From Lachnospiraceae bacterium (GTDB lineage Bacteria; Bacillota; Clostridia; Lachnospirales; Lachnospiraceae), in assembly GCA_017627275.1 (NCBI GenBank), contig JAGAHC010000101.1, positions 1-37,502 on the forward strand: 37,502 bases of DNA, given 5' to 3'. The notes under the pieces are model-generated. The model ran no database searches, was not told the DNA's origin, and saw nothing but the letters and a program-made list of their open reading frames with translations. Made by a program: the position numbers and the translations under genes. Of this stretch, positions 31,795 through 37,502 are shown one piece after another; position 1 is the first letter of the stretch, and every line of letters begins with the position of its first letter.

Positions 31795-33084
31795 TTATTT
31801 TACAGTGAAATATTTTTCCGGAACTTCTACTTCCGTGGATCCCATGTAGTAGCCGGGAGCGCCCATGATGTAGGTGTCCTGGTAAATCAGGAAGGTATTG
31901 TCACTCTTGACGCCGGTCTCTACGTTCGTGTAGTTGGAACCGTTCCAGTTCGCGCCGGGAGAGAATACCGAATACGCGGAAGCGATGTCATCAATGTCCT
32001 GCAGTTCGCTCTCGCCGTTCACGACGTTCATCGCGTGCTGCGCAAGACCCGCGGAAACCGTATAGCCATAGGAGAACGCCCATGTGCCGAACCGTCCCTC
32101 GCCGCCTTTTTCGACGACCGCTTCTTCGACTTTCGCAAGGATCTTTTCAAAGTCGCCGGCTTCCTCGGTGAGGTCTAAGCCGAGTGCTCCAGGATATCCC
32201 ATGAGCGGGCTCGGAAGATCCGCTTCGATGAAGTATCCGCCATACTCGAGGAGCTGCTTTAAGAGCGGCTCGGTATGCGCGTCGTTCGTACAGAAGTACG
32301 CGGAATTGGTGCCGTATTTCTCCACCCACTCCGGAACATGCTCTAAGATGTAAGCCTGTGCCCCCGGTACGCCGACGTCGGTCGTCGGATCGGGCGCGGT
32401 CTCCATCTCAAAACTCATACCAAACTCTTCGCAGGCTTCCTTCATGATGGCGACACGACGGCTCATCGTCTCATAAGACAGATGACGAGGGAAGGAAATG
32501 TGGACGAACGTATCGCATCCCAGTTCGTGCGCCGTACGGATCATCAGATAGCCGCGCGCGACGAAGTCGTTGTTGACGACCAGATCCGCCGCGGAACCGA
32601 TCTCCGGAAGATCCTCATGTGCTTCCCCGGCGATGCAGATGATGTCGGGGCGTCTTTCCTTGATCTGGCGGAATGCCTCGGTCGTGCCGGGAATCGCCTG
32701 GTTCACGATGATGGCCTTCATATCCGGATCATCGGAGAGATTTACGATGGTCTGGATGGTGGTCTCTAACTCTTCCGTGAAGTTGTCCGGATAGATGGCG
32801 AGTGTCACGCGATCCTCTCCGTACATCTCCTGGAACGCTTCCGCACCGCGGCGATCGTCTTCGGACTGAGAAACAGAACCGGTAACGATACCGATGTGGA
32901 AGTCTTCGCCTTCGGCCTCCTCTGCAACCGCTTCCGTCGCCTCTTCAGCGGTTTCTGCCGCTTCCTCAACCGCTTCTTCCGCGGACTCCACCTGTTCGAT
33001 GGAAGCGCCGCCCGAAGAAGAGCCGCAGGCTACCAGGGACGCCGCAAGCAAAGATGCAAGCAGCAGACTAATTACCTTTTTCAT
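31795..33084 (-). CDS. DUF3798-type lipoprotein, likely substrate-binding protein
   Basis: 429 aa. The ATG at 33082-33084 follows AGGGAG by 6 nt. The lipobox LVAC puts the lipidated Cys at residue 20. A Glu/Ala-rich linker precedes a periplasmic-binding-protein-like fold starting DFHIGIVTGSVSQSEDDRRGAE. I recall this pattern as the DUF3798 family, found in Clostridia and related anaerobes. GEAHEDLPEIGSAADLVVNND and ISFPRHLSYETMSRR are notable conserved-looking stretches. It lies directly upstream of the double ATPase and two permeases, in the position of a BmpA-type nucleoside-binding protein, and no other binding protein is encoded. The ligand is unknown. The longer frame upstream overlaps rubredoxin and is rejected. 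Confidence 0.85.
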   Translation of the reverse strand: MKKVISLLLASLLAASLVACGSSSGGASIEQVESAEEAVEEAAETAEEATEAVAEEAEGEDFHIGIVTGSVSQSEDDRRGAEAFQEMYGEDRVTLAIYPDNFTEELETTIQTIVNLSDDPDMKAIIVNQAIPGTTEAFRQIKERRPDIICIAGEAHEDLPEIGSAADLVVNNDFVARGYLMIRTAHELGCDTFVHISFPRHLSYETMSRRVAIMKEACEEFGMSFEMETAPDPTTDVGVPGAQAYILEHVPEWVEKYGTNSAYFCTNDAHTEPLLKQLLEYGGYFIEADLPSPLMGYPGALGLDLTEEAGDFEKILAKVEEAVVEKGGEGRFGTWAFSYGYTVSAGLAQHAMNVVNGESELQDIDDIASAYSVFSPGANWNGSNYTNVETGVKSDNTFLIYQDTYIMGAPGYYMGSTEVEVPEKYFTVK

Positions 33085-33124
33085 ACTATTCTCCCTTCTA
33101 TAAAATAAATAATTGTTGCTGATC

Positions 33125-33286
33125 TTATTCGACCGCTTTAAACATGTCTTTGCCGACACCGCAGATCGGACACTCCCAATCTTCCGGCAGGTCTTCAAAA
33201 GCCGTGCCCGGCTCAATCCCATGCTCCGGATCGCCGATCTCCGGATCGTAGACGAATCCGCAGGGATCGCACTCATACTTTTGCAT
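33125..33286 (-). CDS. Rubredoxin
   Basis: 53 aa. Rubredoxins carry one iron held by four cysteines and transfer electrons, for example to superoxide reductase or rubrerythrin in anaerobes. The two CxxC knuckles are visible: [16 protein letters not shown] near the N-terminus and [13 protein letters not shown] near the C-terminus. Length and spacing are standard. AAGGAGGG lies 7 nt before the ATG. It has its own extended -10 promoter. The next gene, the DUF3798 lipoprotein, begins 40 bp downstream with no terminator between, so the two are probably co-transcribed. Confidence 0.95.
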   Translation of the reverse strand: MQKYECDPCGFVYDPEIGDPEHGIEPGTAFEDLPEDWECPICGVGKDMFKAVE

Positions 33287-33323
33287 CCTGATTCCCTCCT
33301 TTTTGTTTTAGTCTGGAATTTCC

Positions 33324-33329
33324 ATCATA
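33324..33329 (-). promoter_or_regulatory. Extended -10 promoter of the rubredoxin-ABC operon
   Basis: TGATATGAT on the minus strand is an extended -10 box, with a weak TTCCAA 17 bp further upstream. The start would be near 33317, about 30 nt before the rubredoxin ATG. The lipoprotein gene has no clear promoter of its own in the 40-bp gap. Confidence 0.5.
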
Positions 33330-33355
33330 TCATAAGAAAAGAAACTTTGGAAGAA

Positions 33356-34396
33356 TCAGAAGCCCCTTTGTTTTTTCAGCACCTCTTCGATCTCCTGATC
33401 AATGGCTTCCACATGCCGATCCCAGGATTCCCAGCGCGCATCTCCACGGTGATCCGGCAGGTCGTAACGCTGCAGCAATTCCTTGCCGAGATAATCGGTG
33501 AATTTATTGCTGCCCAGAAGATTTAAATGAGAATAATCATGAAAATCCGTTTCAAAAACCAGACCCATCTCGGAATAATCATAGTTTGTACTGTTGAATT
33601 CCAGGCTGTTCTTTTCCGCAATCTCTTTGACGCGATTATAGACCTTCTCATCATCGTCTGTTGTGATATACGGCGTCACAATGAGAAACAGATCGATCCC
33701 GTGTTCTTTGGTATAACTGATAATCTTCTGCAGATACGTTTCTGATTTTACCGTGATCCCGCCGGCGAGTTTTTCTTTAAGTTCCGGTTCCTCCTGCGGC
33801 ACGACGGCAAAGTAGGGCGTGAATCCCTTGAATGCGGCACGTTCGTTTTTGCTCATCGTCAGATACTCCCAGTCTTCCTCATTTAAATCCTGATACCGCA
33901 TGTGATAGGTCGCCATCGCCGGAAAATAATTCCAAATCTGTTTCGGTTCGCAGCTTGCAAAAAGCATCTGCAGTTTATTGAAAGAAAACCGCATGCCGTT
34001 CAGATTGTCGCTCAGCCACTGGTATTGGTAGTCCTCTTTGAAACGGGCCGGTGCGTACAGATCCAGCACGACCAGTTTCGGACTCTGATACTTGCAGATT
34101 TCCTTCAGATAATGATAGGTGATCCACAGCGGTTGCTCCGCAGCGCTGTAGTCGTACCCCGCAATCCCGTACTCCTGCCACAGCAGCGCCGTATTGACAT
34201 TGCAGTGGATGTGGCTTGAACCCATAAAAACCACATCGATCGTGTCTTTCGGCTGCGCATACATGTCACGGGCCTGCCTGATCCCGTGCGCCGTCTTTGT
34301 GCTGAGCACGCGGTCATAGCCGCGGTACGCCACGATAAACAGAACGAGAAACAGGATAAGGAGCCATTTTTTTTGAATGATTTTGATGCTCTTCAT
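33356..34396 (-). CDS. SGNH-hydrolase-like partner of the MBOAT acyltransferase
   Basis: 346 aa. An N-terminal membrane helix (about 10-25) places the rest outside the cell. The nucleophile-type Ser60 sits in VVFMGSSHIHCN, the AlgJ/DltD-like block I motif. Near residue 290, DYSHLN supplies the DxxH pair of the SGNH catalytic set. Between them lie the expected strand LVVLDLYAPARF and an aromatic-rich helical region. It begins 13 bp after the MBOAT gene, so the two are an operon. By analogy with AlgI/AlgJ it would transfer or remove an acyl group on an extracellular polymer. The polymer is unidentified. Confidence 0.87.
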   Translation of the reverse strand: MKSIKIIQKKWLLILFLVLFIVAYRGYDRVLSTKTAHGIRQARDMYAQPKDTIDVVFMGSSHIHCNVNTALLWQEYGIAGYDYSAAEQPLWITYHYLKEICKYQSPKLVVLDLYAPARFKEDYQYQWLSDNLNGMRFSFNKLQMLFASCEPKQIWNYFPAMATYHMRYQDLNEEDWEYLTMSKNERAAFKGFTPYFAVVPQEEPELKEKLAGGITVKSETYLQKIISYTKEHGIDLFLIVTPYITTDDDEKVYNRVKEIAEKNSLEFNSTNYDYSEMGLVFETDFHDYSHLNLLGSNKFTDYLGKELLQRYDLPDHRGDARWESWDRHVEAIDQEIEEVLKKQRGF

Positions 34397-34409
34397 TTGA
34401 AAACTGCCT

Positions 34410-35846
34410 CTAAAACTGCATATAAATCATCGGATTGCTGTCATAGGCCGGACCGTACATGCCGAAGATGATTGTCGCGGAAAGAAGCACGAACAGCAAA
34501 ATGTAGCGAAAAACAGGGCGCATCTGCGCCGTCATCTTCGGGACGCTCATCCGTTTTCTGTACGCGAACGCGTCCAGCAGCAGCACCGTCAGGACAGACA
34601 GCGCAATCACAGACCATTCAACCGGTCCCAGGTGCAGCACCTCCGCTTCTGCCGCAAACGAATGCAGTCTGAGTCCCTGTTCCGCCATAGTCTGCAAATA
34701 CCCTTTCACCGTGGCAAGCGAATCTGCGCGGAAAAAGATCCATGCAAAGGCAACCGCAAGAAAAGTCAGAATGCGGCCGGATATGCCGCTTCGAATCCAT
34801 CGAATCCCTTTCTCGCGGAACAGGGCGTCCACGGCGGAGTAGACGCCGTGCAGCGCTCCCCAAATGATGAAAGTCCATCCGTAACCGTGCCACGCGCCAC
34901 AGATTACAAAAACAATCATTGTGTTCAGAATCTTCCTTCCCGTTCCGAGACGGTTGCCTCCGAGCGGGATGTACAGATAATCCTTCAGCCACGTACTGAG
35001 CGAGCGATGCCATCTGCGCCAGAACTCCGTGATATTCGCGGAACAATACGGCATCAGAAAGTTTTCGGTCAGACGAATACCGAACGCAAGCGAGAGTCCG
35101 AGCGCCACATAGGAATACCCGGCAAAGTCACAGTAAATCTGGATGGTGTAAAACAGTATTCCGAGCAGAAGGAACGTCGCGCCGAATCCGATATGGTGCT
35201 CAAACAGATAATCCACGACAATCCCGAGCCGGTCGGCTATCACAAGTTTCATAAAGACGCCGATCGTCAGAAAATGAAGGACCTGCTTCCACCGCTGCGC
35301 ATCCCGCAGCCGTACCCGCATAATCCCGTTCAGTTCCTCCGCAAAAGGGTTTGCCCGCTCGATCGGCCCGCTGATAAAACGCGGAAACCACGCAAGATAA
35401 AGTGCCAGATGAAAGGGATTGCGCATCGGTGCGGCGTCCCCTCTGGAAAGATCCGTAAAGTAACTGATCGTCTGAAAAATATAGAATGAAAATCCGATCG
35501 GAACAATAAGCCGGACAAACGGTCCCTCGGTCACGCCCCGTCCTTCCAGGATGCCGGGCAGATATTTTAAAAGGACAAGCGTAAGCGCTGCGAGTGCCAC
35601 CCCGATCCCGGTTACTGCAAAAAGCGCCTTGCGCCTGTTCTTTCGCCGGAGCGTGCCGATCAGAAGTCCGATCAGCCAGGTCAGCAGAATCGTAATCAAC
35701 AGTATGAATCCGGCCTTTCTGTTCAGAAAAAAAGCATATCCGACGCTTGCCAGCGTAAGAAGCGGCACGCGGAGTTCCCCGCGAAGTGTATAGAACAGAA
35801 TCCCGACTGTAATTGCATATACCAGAGAAGATAGGGTAATGGTCAT
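34410..35846 (-). CDS. MBOAT-family O-acyltransferase (AlgI/DltB-like)
   Basis: 478 aa, with about 11 membrane segments. The MBOAT core shows FWRRWHRSLSTWLKDYLYIP followed by the PLGGNRLG turn. The catalytic His lies in CGAWHGYGWTFIIWGALHG (near residue 318). This class moves acyl groups, usually acetyl, across the membrane onto cell-envelope or exopolysaccharide acceptors. Length is typical of the AlgI group. There are no dltA or dltC genes nearby, so teichoic-acid D-alanylation is unlikely. Its partner is the SGNH protein 13 bp downstream. The ribosome site (GGAAGG, 12 nt before ATG) is weak. Confidence 0.95.
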   Translation of the reverse strand: MTITLSSLVYAITVGILFYTLRGELRVPLLTLASVGYAFFLNRKAGFILLITILLTWLIGLLIGTLRRKNRRKALFAVTGIGVALAALTLVLLKYLPGILEGRGVTEGPFVRLIVPIGFSFYIFQTISYFTDLSRGDAAPMRNPFHLALYLAWFPRFISGPIERANPFAEELNGIMRVRLRDAQRWKQVLHFLTIGVFMKLVIADRLGIVVDYLFEHHIGFGATFLLLGILFYTIQIYCDFAGYSYVALGLSLAFGIRLTENFLMPYCSANITEFWRRWHRSLSTWLKDYLYIPLGGNRLGTGRKILNTMIVFVICGAWHGYGWTFIIWGALHGVYSAVDALFREKGIRWIRSGISGRILTFLAVAFAWIFFRADSLATVKGYLQTMAEQGLRLHSFAAEAEVLHLGPVEWSVIALSVLTVLLLDAFAYRKRMSVPKMTAQMRPVFRYILLFVLLSATIIFGMYGPAYDSNPMIYMQF

Positions 35847-35911
35847 AAACTGCTTCTGCCTTCCAAAAATGCCGTTACGTAAGTAATCCAGTCATGCCAA
35901 CTTTTTCATGA

Positions 35912-35938
35912 AAAGAGGTCTCGAATATCGAGACCTCT
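35912..35938 (-). terminator. Terminator of tRNA-Val
   Basis: AAGAGGTCTCGA at 35912-35923 and its perfect reverse complement TCGAGACCTCTT at 35927-35938 form a strong stem around a 3-base turn. On the minus strand it is followed by TTTTC and lies immediately after the tRNA. Confidence 0.9.
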
Positions 35939-35939
35939 T

Positions 35940-36015
35940 CTGCGGCCAACAGGGATCGAACCTGTGACCTCCTGCACGTCAAGCAGACGCTCATCCCAGC
36001 TGAGCTATGACCGCA
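35940..36015 (-). tRNA. tRNA-Val (anticodon GAC)
   Basis: A complete 76-nt cloverleaf on the minus strand. The acceptor TGCGGTC pairs with GGCCGCA, with one T-G wobble. The D-arm is GCTCAGCTGGGATGAGC. The anticodon loop TTGACGT gives GAC, reading GUC/GUU valine codons. The variable loop is AGGTC and the T-arm is ACAGG/CCTGT with TTCGATC. CCA is not encoded. Confidence 0.94.
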
Positions 36016-36036
36016 CGCATGTAAGATGCAAAGGAA

Positions 36037-36065
36037 AGTATAGACAACTTGCCTGTTTTTGTCAA
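36037..36065 (-). promoter_or_regulatory. Consensus promoter of tRNA-Val
   Basis: TTGACA (36065-36060), a 17-bp spacer and TATACT (36042-36037) on the minus strand, as strong as expected for a stable-RNA gene. The start would be near 36030, 15 nt before the mature tRNA. Confidence 0.9.
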
Positions 36066-36107
36066 ATCCCCCGCCCTTCATCCTATGCCTGCATGCGCGC
36101 CTTTGTC

Positions 36108-37502
36108 CTATCCTTCTTTGCTCCCACGCTTCTTCACACCGTATACAAGCATCGTCATCGTTGATACGGCAAGGGAAAGACCCCACCACAACATAAGGCT
36201 GTCATCCCCTGTCGCCGCGGCAGCGGGATTCTCCTGCGCGGGCGGCGCCGCAACCGGCTCTGTCCCCGGGATCGGCTCCCATCCGGTTACCGTTTGCGGA
36301 GCGGACGGTTTCGACGGTTTGTCCGGCGCCGGCTTCTCTTCTTTTTTCTGTGTGTAAATCACGTGAATCACTTCATCCTTCGGGTCGTTCAGATCAATCT
36401 CCCATGCGCCGACCACAGTGATATCCGGGTTCCATCCGGACGCTTTATCCTTATGATCCGGCGAAGTGACCGCGCCGGTATCATTCTCCGCGACGCTGTC
36501 GTCGATCTTCCACGGGATGTCGTCAAAGCCGGAAATCCGGTTCCCGTCCTCATCAAAATAATTCCCGTCTTTCCCTTTATAGATGGTTTTTTTCAGGCTG
36601 ACCGTCTGTTTCTTTGTGACCGCAACCGTTGTACCCTCCGGTGTCTTCTCCGTATACGTGATGGTTCTCGTCACTTTTCTGGTTGTCGTCTCCGGCACAA
36701 GCTCCAGCGTATTGGTGAAGGTGATCGTCTGTTTATCCTTGTTCGCCTGCACCGTATCGGCTTTCGATGTGTTTCCGGATGCCCCGCCTCCGATCTTCCA
36801 GGCGACATCATACACACCGTTTGTCTCTGTGATGTCCACCTGCGCGCCATACGGTACAACGAGCGCGATATCCTCTCCGTGCGCCAACTGCACGGTCATC
36901 GTGCCGACGGCCGCACCGTTCGCATCTGCCTGTGCCTGAAAGAATGCGCGGCTGTCCTCTTCATTCATCCAACCATAGGTTATTTCTTCTCCGGCCTCCA
37001 GACCCTGCGCCGTCACCTGTACGGTAAAATCGAACTTCTTTTTCTGATCGCCCTTCGCGACCACCTTATCCAAAAGTACCTCCGTAAAGCGGTTGGTAAC
37101 GGTATGCACGTAATCCGGGTTAAATGCCTGTCCGTCCGGCGTTCTTGTGGTTATCTTTTTTTTCTGCTGCTTGTCCGTGGAAGTATTTCCGTCCTTATCC
37201 GCTATGGACACAAGTTCCCAGCCGTTTGCCTGCGCCGGCTCGCTGATGGTATAGGTCGTATAGAGCGGCACATCCTTAATGGTCAGACGCTGTCCTTCCT
37301 CGATGGTGAATTCCCATGTACCTTCCTCGCCGCCCACCTGGCTGAATGCGGCAGTGCTGGCGGGAGAGTACACGACATATCTCGGCGTAAATCCGTTGTC
37401 GAATTTCACATGTACCTTGAACTTCCCGGCTTTGCCGTCCACGGTCCTTTTCTCGATCGTGATGTCGGAGACGTTGGTTCTGTTATGGAAGGAACCGATC
37501 TC
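36108..37502 (-). CDS. Surface protein with repeated beta-sandwich modules, C-terminal part
   Basis: 464 codons are visible. The reading frame is open to the right window edge, so the N-terminus is missing. Successive modules of about 100 residues resemble the DUF7601/DUF5979 or pilin-type beta-sandwich units: FKVHVKFDNGFTP to YTISEPAQANGW, then VLLDKVVAKGDQKKKFDFTV to VDITETNGVYDV. Repeated ends such as VTNRF and ITFTNT recall isopeptide-forming Asn motifs. A Pro-rich stalk, then AAAATGDDS, a membrane helix and KKRGSKEG close the protein. As in the 2000-residue protein, no LPXTG is seen before the helix. It is probably displayed on the cell surface as an adhesin or pilus component. Confidence 0.85.
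   Translation of the reverse strand, partial: EIGSFHNRTNVSDITIEKRTVDGKAGKFKVHVKFDNGFTPRYVVYSPASTAAFSQVGGEEGTWEFTIEEGQRLTIKDVPLYTTYTISEPAQANGWELVSIADKDGNTSTDKQQKKKITTRTPDGQAFNPDYVHTVTNRFTEVLLDKVVAKGDQKKKFDFTVQVTAQGLEAGEEITYGWMNEEDSRAFFQAQADANGAAVGTMTVQLAHGEDIALVVPYGAQVDITETNGVYDVAWKIGGGASGNTSKADTVQANKDKQTITFTNTLELVPETTTRKVTRTITYTEKTPEGTTVAVTKKQTVSLKKTIYKGKDGNYFDEDGNRISGFDDIPWKIDDSVAENDTGAVTSPDHKDKASGWNPDITVVGAWEIDLNDPKDEVIHVIYTQKKEEKPAPDKPSKPSAPQTVTGWEPIPGTEPVAAPPAQENPAAAATGDDSLMLWWGLSLAVSTMTMLVYGVKKRGSKEG

Noticed and set aside
31795..33276. Longer start for the DUF3798 protein reaching 33276
   Set aside because: The extra 64 codons overlap the rubredoxin gene in another frame. The internal ATG has a strong ribosome site and begins a perfect lipoprotein signal.

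Overview
The window is a chromosomal segment of a moderately GC-rich Gram-positive anaerobe. It is most likely a member of the Clostridia and probably Lachnospiraceae-like. This rests on the rimP-nusA-rnpM-ylxQ-infB-rbfA-nrnA-truB-ribF gene order, YesM/YesN-type two-component signalling, a lysine riboswitch, T-tract terminators, tRNA genes without encoded CCA, rubredoxin, and Cna_B-type surface proteins. Nearly every gene is on the minus strand, so transcription runs right to left. The one clear plus-strand gene is a 26-codon toxin-like ORF.

Left edge (1-217): what looks like one end of an IS21-type element, carrying repeated GGGTGACATTTTCCCT motifs, beside the terminator of a secreted SH3-NlpC/P60 cell-wall hydrolase gene (253-1473). 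That gene has a good promoter and an exact match to the WalR/YycF recognition pattern upstream. Positions 1598-10171 hold the translation and transcription operon, from rimP (promoter and leader hairpin at about 10110-10171) down to ribF and a strong terminator. Four gene pairs overlap there, two of them by ATGA.

10189-10549: a compact candidate type I toxin-antitoxin locus (26-aa hydrophobic toxin, bidirectional terminator, convergent antisense RNA) lying between the rimP promoter and a tRNA-Glu(CTC) gene. 10584-18894: a TPM-domain membrane protein, a zinc-ribbon protein and a 2000-residue secreted surface protein, possibly one transcription unit. 18999-20925: an NhaC-superfamily transporter preceded by a full-length lysine riboswitch, which makes it a LysW-type lysine transporter candidate.

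20965-27213: an operon for a ferric/organophosphate-type ABC importer (lipoprotein, ATPase, fused permease) ending with its sensor kinase and response regulator. 27320-33329: a second ABC operon of the nucleoside/BMP type, with a DUF3798-type lipoprotein in the binding-protein position. A 53-aa rubredoxin gene sits at its head and a small membrane-anchored protein at its end. Both ABC operons carry a terminator hairpin directly after the binding-protein gene, which should make the binding protein more abundant than the membrane parts.

33356-35846: an MBOAT O-acyltransferase and an SGNH-hydrolase-like partner, likely acylating an extracellular polymer. 35912-36065: tRNA-Val(GAC) with a consensus promoter and terminator. 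36108-37502: the C-terminal part of a second surface protein, cut by the window end. Both surface proteins end in a TGD-hydrophobic-basic tail without a standard LPXTG motif.

The points most worth following up are the type I toxin-antitoxin candidate, the riboswitch with its antiterminator, the WalR box, and the acidic insertion inside a Cna_B module of the giant surface protein.
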